A stretch of 64,000 nt of DNA. It comes from Batrachochytrium dendrobatidis JAM81 (Eukaryota; Chytridiomycota; Chytridiomycetes; Rhizophydiales). The stretch lies in contig NW_006281118.1 in the NCBI RefSeq assembly GCF_000203795.2, positions 1-64,000 of the forward strand. The letters run 5' to 3'. Shown piece by piece: positions 14,044 through 23,638 of the stretch; position 1 is the stretch's first letter; every line of letters begins with the position of its first letter. A program made the translations under genes and the position numbers. The notes beneath the pieces were generated by a model, which worked only from the letters and a program-made list of their open reading frames with translations, did not search any database and had not been told where the DNA came from.

Positions 14044-16284
14044 CTATCCTTCCAGCGACTTTCGCTGCTTGAAAAACGGAATATGAACACCTTGTTTGGT
14101 AAAGTGTTTGGATATGTCTGTTGGTTCTAATGTTGTTAGTAAAGTTAGTTTCATGGTGTACTGCAGGCGTTAAATCCAGTTTCATCAATATAAAACAGTT
14201 GCTTACTGTAATGTCCGCCCCATGTGGCCGAGGTATGGCTAACAAATGGGTCCGATAAGACCTCTGCTAAAACCGTACCACTTTTACATGCTTGTTTTGG
14301 ATCAACCCGACTGGTACTGTCATCCATGAACCACTAAGCATGAGCAAGAAATGTATACCAACATCATCCAAACTCTGGATCATATCCGCGATCATCACTT
14401 ACCAGCTAGATATATCTGATATAACTACTTTGATACGGAATGTTCCTGGAATACGAACTCCCAGATCGGGGAAAAAAAAGAATACTCCAAGTACATCATC
14501 CAATCCCATCACCATACTTGCTTCGGCAACATGTCGGCCATACAATGATCGCATTGGTTTTTGTGCATAGTTGAACGAGAGAAATGATAATGTAACGTCC
14601 TTCCACGTCTTGGCACTATGTTCCTCTGAAGTATCGTAAGTTGAACTGCGAGAGCGGGCCATTGATTCTTTGGAATCTAATGAATTGCAGCAGGAGTGAT
14701 TTAAGATGTGGTTAGATGATGGATTTGCATTCATGTAAAATGAAACACTAGAGGTTTTAATGTTAATACATTGCCAGTCTCATGAAATGACAATTCCAAA
14801 AATATACTGGACAATATCTGATGATTGTACCATCATGATTGTGCCAAAAAAAAAGAATACAGGCATTTCAATTAAAATAGTCAATTTGTAGTAGGAAAGC
14901 ACAACAAATAGTCAACCATTGTCTATTCCAAACCAAGGGATAATCATTACAAGTGTTGCATTTTACGTGAATACGAATTTAAATAAACTGGACGAAAGAT
15001 GTATAAACCAGTTGTTGGATTAGGCATCGGCTGCTTAGAAATATCACTTTACAGCTTGTTAAAATAGTCAAAAATAGTCCGTTATCCAACTCTACATTTG
15101 ACAAAGTTCATATAGTATTGGCCAAACAATGACAATTTAGACATCAAAAAATTATACCTGCATAGCTTTTATCTACCCATTTGTTTAAATTGGACATTGG
15201 ACTTGTACTTGAAGTACCCGAATATTGAGATGATAGTGATGAATTATAAGGCGCAGGAGACCATGCTGATGATGCTTCAGTCCGACTATCTGGATTAGCA
15301 AAAGTCAAGTCAAGCAAATCAACGTGACCATCAAAGCAAGTTGATTTAGAATTTGCTTGAGTCGAGCTTGAATCCAAATGACCAGTAAACGAAGTTGGGG
15401 TGCAAATAGCAGGAAGAGGAATTCTAGATGCCACGGATTTTTTAGATTGTTGAGTGGGTACAGATTGCCGTCGTTTTTTTGTTATTAAACTCTGTGTGCT
15501 ACGAACAAAACTACTTAGATCCGTTGTTCCATCAACGGATGTTAGATATGCATGAGCAATCAGTGAACCTGAGCTAAGAAATATATGGTGCCTAATTAAA
15601 TTGAACAACGGCATATTGCGTATATGAAGCAAGTATACATAGTTAGCAACCAATATAAAAACATGTTTTGGTGATACCAGCAAAGACCAGAGCGATGCCA
15701 AATTACAGCGGAAATTTGTTACCAAATGAACCAAAAACATGAGCCAAACAGCCCAAGCAATCATCAATCAGTATAAACGATGACGGATAAACACAACAAT
15801 GCATTGTAATCGATAAAATGTAAGACCACCTTTTGTCTATGGCCTGTGGTGCTGAAACCAATCTTAGTTGGACCGCCAAACAAGGTTCGATGGGAACAAT
15901 AGGCTGAGGTCCAATATACGATATACCGCAGGCCAGAGTAGTTACTGGTTGCTGAACAATGTATGCCTGGTAGTTTAGTTGGGTACTATCAAGTACAGTG
16001 TTGGTATGATTTGTATCTTGGCCCATATTAGCAGAACCTGCGTTCACTTGCAGTGTATGCGTCGAGGATTTTTGTAATGAATTGTCAGTTTCTAGGCTTG
16101 TCACCTCCTGATTAGTGGTTTGAATCATGCCTAGTGGCAGTGTTGAAAGAGACTGCGATGTCATTTGGGCAGTATGTGTATCGACGGAGAGCTGAATTTG
16201 CGGTTTGGTACAGGTTTGTTCAGTAGAGTGACGTGGTAATGCGCAATCGTTGTCTGTGGATGCACATATAGAATTCACTTGCAT
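14044..16284 (-). CDS. Velvet-domain transcription factor
   Basis: Fungal velvet factor (Rel-like DNA-binding fold; regulators of development and secondary metabolism). Five exons: 16284-15830, 15591-15158, 14676-14403, 14316-14207, 14126-14044. They give about 451 residues with consistent phases. Velvet signatures run in order. Exon 1 has the N-terminal strand YIVQQPVTTLACGI followed by PIVPIEPCLAVQLRL. Exon 2 has the middle strand SLIAHAYLTSVDGTTDL, then a Ser-rich insertion with a basic KKRR stretch that could be an NLS. Exon 3 has GVFFFFPDLGVRIPGTFRIK, the velvet hallmark. Exon 4 has EVLSDPF, and exon 5 the C-terminal KHFTKQGVHIPFFKQRK block. The insertion between velvet halves is unusually long. 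Intron 2 (14677-15157) carries a TIR element. Assignment to VeA, VelB or VosA type is not possible from sequence alone. The exon 4 acceptor is the weakest boundary. Confidence 0.82.
14726..14975. mobile_element. TIR-element copy inside velvet-gene intron 2 (R2)
   Basis: About 250 bp bounded by TTTGCATTCATGTAAAATG on the left and its inverted partner GCATTTTACGTGAATACG on the right. Internal tracts (GTAGTAGGAAAGCACAACA, CATTGTCTATTCCA) match other copies of the dispersed family. It lies wholly within the 481 nt intron 2 of the velvet gene, which is several times longer than neighbouring introns. Non-coding. Confidence 0.7.
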
Positions 16285-16354
16285 AATGAGCCAATACAGT
16301 CAATAGCTAGAAGCAATCACCAAAAAAGAATAGCGCAGCGAGATGTCGTATTAT

Positions 16355-16606
16355 TTATACAATCCAATTCAGGCTGAACCTAATCAAAGGAAACAAGTCA
16401 ATAGATGAGCCAGCCTTCCAATCAAATATAGTAGCCATATAACCCAAGCTCCGACTATTAGGTATGAGACCCGTGATAATACAACAAAACATGGGTTTGT
16501 AGATAGGATGCGGTCCATTAGGGCTCACCAAAATGATATACCCATAGCTTGCGCGTTGTAAAAGGGTTCCCAGCCGATTTAGCAATGCTCGTGTGACTGT
16601 AAACAA
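16355..16606 (-). other. Unassigned open frame, possible velvet-like N-terminal fragment
   Basis: An 84-codon open stretch directly upstream of the velvet gene. The segment HPIYKPMFCCIITGLI weakly resembles the N-terminal strand of the neighbouring velvet protein (QPIVPIEPCLAVQLRL), preceded by a comparable spacing of residues. There is no convincing start, promoter or joining exon. It could be a relic exon of a second velvet-like gene or a chance frame. Reported only because of its position beside a real velvet gene. Confidence 0.2.
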
Positions 16607-16849
16607 CTTGCTCTTGATGGCTGAAATATCGTAATAATGTTTTTTACCGTCCCATACTAACCAAAATGCTTACTCAATTTCTTATTAACGGTATATATTA
16701 GGGCTAGATACTCCATATCCACTCCCTTGGTTGGCTGTCAATAAAATGACAAGCATTGCTTCATCAGAGCTATCCAGCTGCAATCACAGCCGTATTCATG
16801 GGAAATTGATTACTAAATAAGGGTGTATCAAACAACCAAAGTCTTGAAT

Positions 16850-17116
16850 AGCACCAGAACAACCAACCCCAATATCTGGATTGCAATGAGCAAAACTGGT
16901 TCACATTTAGCGATCGTATAGGATGGCGACCAAAAAAGGAGAAGGGGATAATCTTAGTTCAAAATCATCGTTTGTAATCATCATATGACGAACATTGTGT
17001 TGATTGAATTGAGAGTATTAAAAAAGCAATGAGTCAATATTTAATAAAAGTGACGAACATTTAGCCATTGTCTACTCCAAAGCAAAATACAAGTTGCATT
17101 TTACATGAATACGGCT
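16850..17116. mobile_element. TIR-element fragment (R3)
   Basis: Contains AATATCTGGATTGCAATGAG near 16870, shared with 23500-23520, then AGCCATTGTCTACTCCAAA near 17063. It ends with the family right end GCATTTTACATGAATACGGC (about 17095-17116). The left end was not identified. Non-coding. Confidence 0.5.
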
Positions 17117-17129
17117 TAACTTTTTTGCA

Positions 17130-17620
17130 CTAAACAAGCCTTGCTTTGGTGTGATCCAGCTTACGCTTTTTAGTGCTTGGTTTATTTGCTTTTGTTCTGG
17201 TAATACTTTTGTGCAATATACCGAGCTTCAAAAATTGCCGCTGGATTATTTGGCAATTCAACAGCATATTACCTGTTATTCTTTCACGCCCATGTGAGCC
17301 CAACATGGCTATTTTTCCCATTACAGCCTCAAAGACAAATTAGACCATCATGACTAAGGCCGCACTCATGCTTGACAACATAGCACTCACTATAGCTACT
17401 AGACACTTTTAATTTACTTGAATAGAAAACTATTGTTTTTAAAACACGACTCACTGACTTGGTCTATACAAGTATACTATCTATCATATTCAGTGATCTT
17501 CAAACAAGACACTGGCCATTTAGATCAAAAAGGCAGGTAATAAAAACTGGTGATTGCTTGTAGGGGTTGTTGATGGATTCAAACAAAAGCACAAGGGTAT
17601 TTTTCCTTGTGATCCTTGAA
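17130..17620 (-). pseudogene. Possible degenerate second velvet gene (C-terminal half)
   Basis: Three minus-strand pieces resemble velvet protein blocks in the right order. SPVFITCLFDLNGQCLV near 17525-17600 looks like the middle strand. Sequence around 17270-17345 aligns in bases with exon 4 and its donor in the intact velvet gene (AGCCAT...CACATGGG...ACAG/GTAA). RQFLKLGILHKSITRTK, ending at a stop near 17130, resembles the C-terminal block. The FFFFPDL core was not found, and stops interrupt the region between pieces. The same TIR-element end that flanks the intact gene's stop also lies just downstream here (17095-17116). That suggests an old duplication of a gene-plus-element segment. It may be a pseudogene or chance similarity. 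Confidence 0.28.
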
Positions 17621-17909
17621 GCACAACTAATTTAAAACTGCACTTTCTAAAACGGCAACACTAAACCCTCATTATTCAACTGGTATGTTTGTAAAAGTTG
17701 GTAAAATGATAGATTTGTCATTACCAACTCGAGTGCATTGAAACAACTGATAATTCTACAGGCAGCTGACCGATACTGTAAAACAACACGATGAACCAAT
17801 AGTATTTTTTCATGTTCTTATCGTAGCAGGTCATGTATTGGCACAATTCAAATACACCCTACCATTTATAGGACTTGGAATGCTGAATTGGTGATTCATT
17901 TCAGACAGT

Positions 17910-20200
17910 TTAGATTTGGTGCTTTGGGTGCAGTGTATCTGGCAAAGTGGCAGGTAGCTCTGCTACCCATCCTCGCTTTTTGACTTCACAAAGATGCATT
18001 GCAACAACAAACTCGTCTGTGTCAAGGTATCCATCTCGAGTCCAATCGGCTAATGTCCAAATTTTAGCCAATGAAACCATATCTAAACCTGTAGCTTCAA
18101 AAACATGTTTGAGCGCTGGCCCTGCAAGCCGATCTCCACCAGACCCTGCTAAAGCTTTGAATTGATCAACGTAGGGTTTGCGATCAATACACTGATAATC
18201 GTACATTTCTATCTCAGACGGTGCACCATTTGGAGAGCCACCAAGTAAATCTTCTGATGCTGCAAAAGCAAAAGGATTCTGTATATGCGTAGGGAGAATT
18301 TGAGGTGCTTCTGGAATCTGCCGCATTAGGTTGGGCAAATCATTCCCCAAAGCCTGAATACATCAAGGCAGAGTTAGAATTTGCTTCAAACCTATCTCTA
18401 AGCAACACACTTACATCCATGATAAGCTGCATGCTTTTCTTGTCGAGCTTTGGAAACTTTTTGAGTTTAAACTCGGCAAGCCTTTCTCGATATCGGTCAG
18501 GATTAGGAAAATCACCAGGAGATAGCTGATGCAGTCGTTGAATCTTTTGAAACTCTATTCCAAGATTTTTAAGTAAATCATTTTGCTTGGTTTCTTTTCC
18601 AAAAAAACTGGGCATCTCTTCTCGAAGATGAGAAACAATGAGTGCGTGAACCTGAACCATGCGGGCTCTCTTGACAATTTCGTTGATTTTACGAATTGTT
18701 GCATTTCTGGGCAAACACTTGATATCATTGAACAAATCCTTCTGCTCGGCCTTGAGGAGCAACTCGCAATCCCGATTTTGCATGGGCTGATCCCAAAAAG
18801 AACCAATATCTAAAAATTGGCAGTATAATTGCATTAGATACTTGATTGGAACTAAGCCCGCGAGTTTGGTAAAAACTACTTACATACTCGCGATACTTCT
18901 GGAGTTTGCATTACCTTTCCAAGAGACCACATGAGCGCACCATATCTAGATTCAGTTGCAATAAGTCACTTTGAGAATGATATCAAAAACAGGGCTGCTG
19001 TGAGTCACTAAATACTTACACACGCATCAACTGTTGGCCAGTAATCATATCTGCCTTGTTGAGTACCACGCGAATCTTGTCGTCGTGCCCGCGCAATGTC
19101 ATGATGGCTTCTTTAAACTCATCAGAGATATCAAGCTTGTGTGCATCAAACAGCAATAAAATCATGTCAGCACGCTGAGCAAACCATTCAATGACCTGTG
19201 GGAAATCGTATGCGCGTCCAATACGCTGTTTTTCACCAGATAGAATGCCAGGCGTGTCGATCAAAATAACATTGTCAAGTGCAGGTACTGGGGCTTGTGA
19301 AACTTGAAATTTGTTGAGAAACGAAACTCCAAAATGGCTGAGCGCCTAATTTCAACAAGGGTTTAAACTCTAAATCTCGACTATTTAGCATGGCCAAAGT
19401 ACTGGACTATTGTATTGCTGGACTGTAAATCCAAGCATTATGCTTACTGTAAAGGGAAGATCTGTGCTAACTGCTGCTGCGTTTCCAGGAATAGTCCGTT
19501 CCGGCCCGTCCATAATGGCAATGAATCGATCCGTCTATTATTGTTTATACAATGTTGCTAAATAAGCGATCCAGCGATTATTTACAATTTCAGCATGATC
19601 TGATATGTACATACAGTTGGCTCGGGTCCAATATGTGCTCCAAGATACTCTCTACCCAAAAGATGCTTAATAAAAGTGGTTTTTCCTAATTCATTAGATA
19701 TAATTCATAAAACAGTAAGCAGCTGGACAAGGATGATATCTGCCCAAAGAGTTTAGATTTGCTCAGGCAAATCAGATATATGAAATATACTACTTATAGG
19801 CAAAGCATCCACCCACCAACACTGTATTGACCCATAAGTAAAACAATGGGTTTTGCAGCTACATCAGCTGCAGACAGAGCAGCACTATGGAAGATATCAA
19901 ACGCATACATTTCCTCGAGCGGCTTGATCTTTGTCTGCAATTCAATTAGAGCATGCATCCCATTTGATTATTAGGGTAATGAACAAACAGATATGCAACA
20001 GACACCTATATAGATTGGCTAGTTGTATATCATTGGCCAATCATTCACAAGTCGTAGCGCAAAAAACAGACCTCATATATTCGTGTAAGTTCTGGAATGA
20101 CATTCACAGCAGGCTTAGGACGAGATGGTGACTCTGGGATACTTACTGCCGGAGACAGTTGATTAGTGCTTCCAGCACTGGTTGCCTTGGATTTGTACAT
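17910..20200 (-). CDS. EHD: EHD/RME-1 family ATPase (EH-domain-containing protein)
   Basis: Dynamin-related ATPase that remodels membranes during endocytic recycling. Eight exons: 20200-20072, 19934-19817, 19685-19615, 19534-19448, 19345-19020, 18945-18884, 18809-18415, 18353-17910. They yield about 543 residues (human EHD1 has 534). The P-loop GQYSVGKTTFI is split across exons 2/3. Switch DTPGILSGEKQR and the NKAD specificity motif are in exon 5. The family-specific RVYGALMWSLGKV and YIGSFWDQP follow. The C-terminal EH domain (about residues 440-543) has the EF-hand-like loop DWTRDGYLDTDEFVVAMHL and an NPF sequence just before it (IQNPFAF). Boundaries agree in phase. The donor after exon 1 (GAG/GTCTGT) is non-ideal but is fixed by homology. 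EHD proteins are absent from budding yeast, so this supports an early-diverging fungus. Confidence 0.93.
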
Positions 20201-20859
20201 CTATTATTGAACCAACAGATGTGCTTTTGCTTAGAAAGCTGCGAGATTCAAAGATTTTACAATCGCGCGGAGTTTAGCATTCATCAAAACCAATGCACAG
20301 TATAATCACGTGATGTATGTGAATTGTTCAAAACCTTATTGAGCTATTGTCCATCTGGATGTCCTATTGACATTGCCCAAAAGAACATGCTCATTTTACA
20401 ACGTTACATACACAATACATTGACTATTTATTAAACCCAGTTTATTCAATCTAACAAATAAAACAGCATTTCAGATCATATTGTCAAATATAACCCGATT
20501 TATTTGATTTAAAACCGCAATAAATCAATCATGATTGCCAAAATTAGCTTTTAATCTTCTAAAGGGTCCCGAACCTCTAATTTACTGTAATAGTGCGAGC
20601 ATACTAACGCAATTTGATTGCAGTATGTTTAAGTCTACGTTGAACAACTGTTGTCGGACTAAACTCGTCGACTCAAAAATCAGATTTTTGAAAGCTGATA
20701 TTCGCGATTTTGGATAACCTGATCCTCTGCGTGATGCACAGATAACATTTGGTGATGGCAGATAATTGTGACAACTAAATGAATGCTGCTACGGTCTAGT
20801 ATATAAATACACTGTTTTGGCCATGGTTTTCTTTTATTAAAGTTTATCTTGATATAAAT
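20201..20859. other. Divergent intergenic region, EHD / chitinase-like
   Basis: AT-rich region of 659 bp between the EHD start (minus) and the lectin-chitinase start (plus); it presumably holds both promoters. A TATATAAATAC sequence at about 20801-20811 sits some 50 bp before the chitinase ATG and is a plausible TATA box. No gene, repeat or RNA is recognisable. Confidence 0.4.
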
Positions 20860-22748
20860 ATGCTTATTAAATTTTCTTGCTTGGCAATTTTGGCTTCTGT
20901 TGTTAACCAATGCATTGCTACGATCCAACACGTCTCAATCCAACAGGGTACCACTTGCCTGGTAAGTTGTTTAATCGCATCATGTAAACCCCCCAATCTG
21001 TGACATTTCAATCGGTATACTATTTAATATTCACATTTGAAAACACAGAATCTAATTCATTTGTATGTTTAATAATGTGATTTGCTATTAATTAGGGAAC
21101 AAACGGCAACCCCATTGTTGGAAAACAACTTGGATCCGACGAGTTTTGCAGTGTATTTTCTGTGACCAGCAGTATGTCATTTACAGTAATCCAACACACT
21201 TTGAGCAGGCTTTGTATAGGTGTAGCTTCCACCAACCAGAATAACGCGAAATTCTCTGTAATGCTACAAACATGTAATGGCGGATCATTACAGAGGTGGA
21301 CAAAAAACTCGGACAATCAAATTCAGCTTGATGGCACTCAAAATTGCTTAACAATTAGTAGCCAAGGCGTGCTGTTTATAGATACGTGTATCAATCTAAA
21401 AGCTGATGCCAATAGATTCGCTCAATTCACTGCTGTAAATAGGCCCCGTACTATTCAAATTCAGCACAAAAAATTCCCATATATGTGTGCAGTAAGTCTA
21501 TACCACTCTTGTAATCATAGCATATAGTTGTTTATAACATGTACTGTAAATGTGAATATTCCAATAAAGGGGGGAGATCGTGTGGCTCAAGCTACAGTCA
21601 AGATAAATCCAATATGCGCCATGTTCGGACTTGATAGCATTGATCGCTTACAAAATGTGTACTCCAGTATGTGTTTGGATGCTCGAAGTGGCACTCCATC
21701 GTTTAGTCCTTGCTCTAGCAGCATCACTCAGAAATGGGTTGTATCTCCCACTTTTAAAAAAATTCAATCTCCAACAACAAAAAAATGCCTTGACATTGAT
21801 TACCTTCACAACAAGCTTGTTCTGGGCTCGTGCGATTCCCCTAATATGATATTTGTACCAGCTACCGTAGTTGGTAAACGTCCATCTCGCATGTTTTCTC
21901 CATATATTGACGAAAGTCTCACCAATATTGATATTGGGGATACAGTCAAAGCAAACACATTGCGTCATATTACGTTTGGTTTTGTAATCTCTGGATCACA
22001 AAATAACCAACCCATCTGGGGCAGCGACAGTCTTGTTGGCCAGTCAAGTACGTCTGCCGATCAAAAAATGATCGATGCGCGTTCCAACGGTGCTCAGGTT
22101 ATTGTATCGTTTGGCGGGGCTGCTGGCAGCGAACTTGCGCTGGTCAGCTCTTCTACAGAGCAGCTTCAAGCAACTTACCAATCCGTAATTGACTACTATG
22201 GCGTATCAACTCTTGATTTTGACATTGAGGGAACTACGCTTGACAACATCGACATCAACAGCAGACGGTTTGATGCCATCAAAGGGCTGAAGCGTAAAAA
22301 TGCCAATCTGGAAATCATTTACACATTACCAGTAGAAACCATGGGACTAATACAAAATGGTCTTGACTTTGTCAAACTGGGTATAAGTCGCGGTGTAAAG
22401 CCAGACATTGTTAATATCATGACCATGGACTATGGCAGCCAACAAAACAATATGGGTGCTGCAGCCATTTCAGCTTCGCAAAACACATACCAACAAATGA
22501 AAGATCTCGGACTTGATGTATTTATTGGCATCACACCCATGATTGGCGTAAACGATCAAAGCGGAACGTTTACTGCCAATGACGCAGGCAATGTTGTTGC
22601 CTTTGCCAAGCAAAACAGCTATGTCAAACTACTGTCATTTTGGTCCTTAAATCGTGACAATGGTCTTAAAAGGTCGCTAGATTATAGTAGTATGATTGAT
22701 CAAGGAGTTTTTGATTTTTCCAACCAGTTTGCGACTTTTCAAAAGTAA
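20860..22748 (+). CDS. Secreted ricin-B-lectin / GH18 chitinase-like protein
   Basis: Three exons (20860-20961, 21096-21491, 21528-22748) encode 572 residues. The N-terminus MLIKFSCLAILASVVNQCIA is a good signal peptide. Residues ~35-270 contain beta-trefoil (ricin B, R-type lectin) units. Cys-flanked repeats with QRW and QKW (QxW hallmark) appear at SLQRWTKNSDNQIQLDG and ITQKWVVSPTFKKIQS. Residues ~285-565 form a GH18 barrel. The conserved strand-4 motif reads STLDFDIEGTT, giving catalytic acid E400 with D397 (the DxDxE pattern). VIVSFGGAAG is the SxGG strand, and VNIMTMDYGS carries the Met/Tyr/Asp motif. The arrangement resembles bacterial ChiD-like and fungal lectin-linked chitinases. Likely roles are wall remodelling or chitin/GlcNAc-glycan binding outside the cell. 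Both halves look intact. Activity against chitin is inferred. Confidence 0.88.
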
Positions 22749-22850
22749 ATTTATTGAACTGCACATTAACAATCTTGAATATAGTCCATCACTGTCATAA
22801 ACTTTATATTTAACCCTCAATAAACATCCAAGTATCCGATAATATAATTA

Positions 22851-23138
22851 CAGTTGTATTCGCGTAAAATGAAACACTAAATAGGTCGGAATGGATGATA
22901 AAGAGTCATGCTTGATTGGTGTAAATCTTACTGGGCAACATTTTATTTTAAACTCATTAGTTGACTGGCATGAAAACAACTGTTGCATTTCTGAGATATG
23001 TTGGACTAGATCGCAAACGTATCTGATATTAGAATACAACAGAGTTTCAATAACAACGAATATGTAACGATTGTTTATTTCAAGACAATTACTGCAAAAT
23101 CAATACAAAAATGGATTGTTTTACATGAATACAGCTGT
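22851..23138. mobile_element. TIR element, best-delimited short copy (R4)
   Basis: The 288 bp element begins CAGTTGTATTCGCGTAAAA and ends with the inverted partner TTTTACATGAATACAGCTG. The sequence TA flanks both ends (..ATTA/CAG and CTG/TAAT), consistent with a TA target-site duplication of the Tc1/mariner type. Internal segments (TGTAAATCTTACTGGG, ACAACTGTTGCATTTCTGA, TCTGATATTAGAATACAAC) align with the 730 bp copies at 55-62 kb, of which this is an internally deleted relative. It has no coding capacity, so it is a MITE-like non-autonomous element. Confidence 0.78.
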
Positions 23139-23263
23139 AATAAAATTAAACTCAAACAAGATTGTGTTGACATGCAATTCAAAAATGATATATAAACCAA
23201 CATAAAAAACCAATGAATTATAGGTCAAGTATGTAACAATAAAAAAACTGATGTTAGAAAGTT

Positions 23264-23336
23264 GCTTTGATGGTGCAGTGGTTAGCACGTCTCCTTTACA
23301 CGGAGTAGGTCGAGGGTTCGATCCCCTCTCGAAGCA
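23264..23336 (+). tRNA. tRNA-Val (anticodon UAC)
   Basis: This 73 nt cloverleaf has acceptor stem GCTTTGA/TCGAAGC with discriminator A, D arm GTGC-AGTGGTTA-GCAC and anticodon arm TCTCC-TTTACAC-GGAGT (terminal T-T mismatch). Anticodon TAC at positions 34-36 reads GUA valine codons. The T arm is GAGGG-TTCGATC-CCCTC. The A box (TGGTGCAGTGGTTAGCA) and B box (GGTTCGATCCC) are clear. There is no intron. A run of six T at 23338-23343 is the Pol III terminator. Confidence 0.93.
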
Positions 23337-23409
23337 CTTTTTTGTTCTTTTTAAATAGATTGAATTTGTAAAGTATTTTGATGTCATTTGCACAATAGAT
23401 TGATTTATT

Positions 23410-23623
23410 GTAGTTTACAGTTGCATTCCCAAGATTGTTTTTCTTGCACTAGAACGTATCTGATTTTCGAGTTTGACAACATCAGAACAGTCAAACCCAA
23501 TATCTGGATTGCAATACATACATCTGGTGATTGAATAATCTGACTACCAAAAGGCAGAATTTCAGTTTGTAGTAGGAAAGCACAACACATATTCAAGTGT
23601 TTCGTTTTACATGAATATAGCAG
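23410..23623. mobile_element. TIR-element fragment abutting the RAD1 start (R5)
   Basis: Starts within the internal ACAGTTGCATTCC tract of the family. It contains AATATCTGGATTGCAATAC and GTAGTAGGAAAGCACAAC, and ends with the right terminus CGTTTTACATGAATATAGCAG at 23603-23623. The left terminus is missing. The right end is 15 bp before the RAD1 ATG at 23639, so the element occupies the space expected for that gene's core promoter and 5' UTR. Confidence 0.65.
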
Positions 23624-23638
23624 AGATATTCTAGAACA

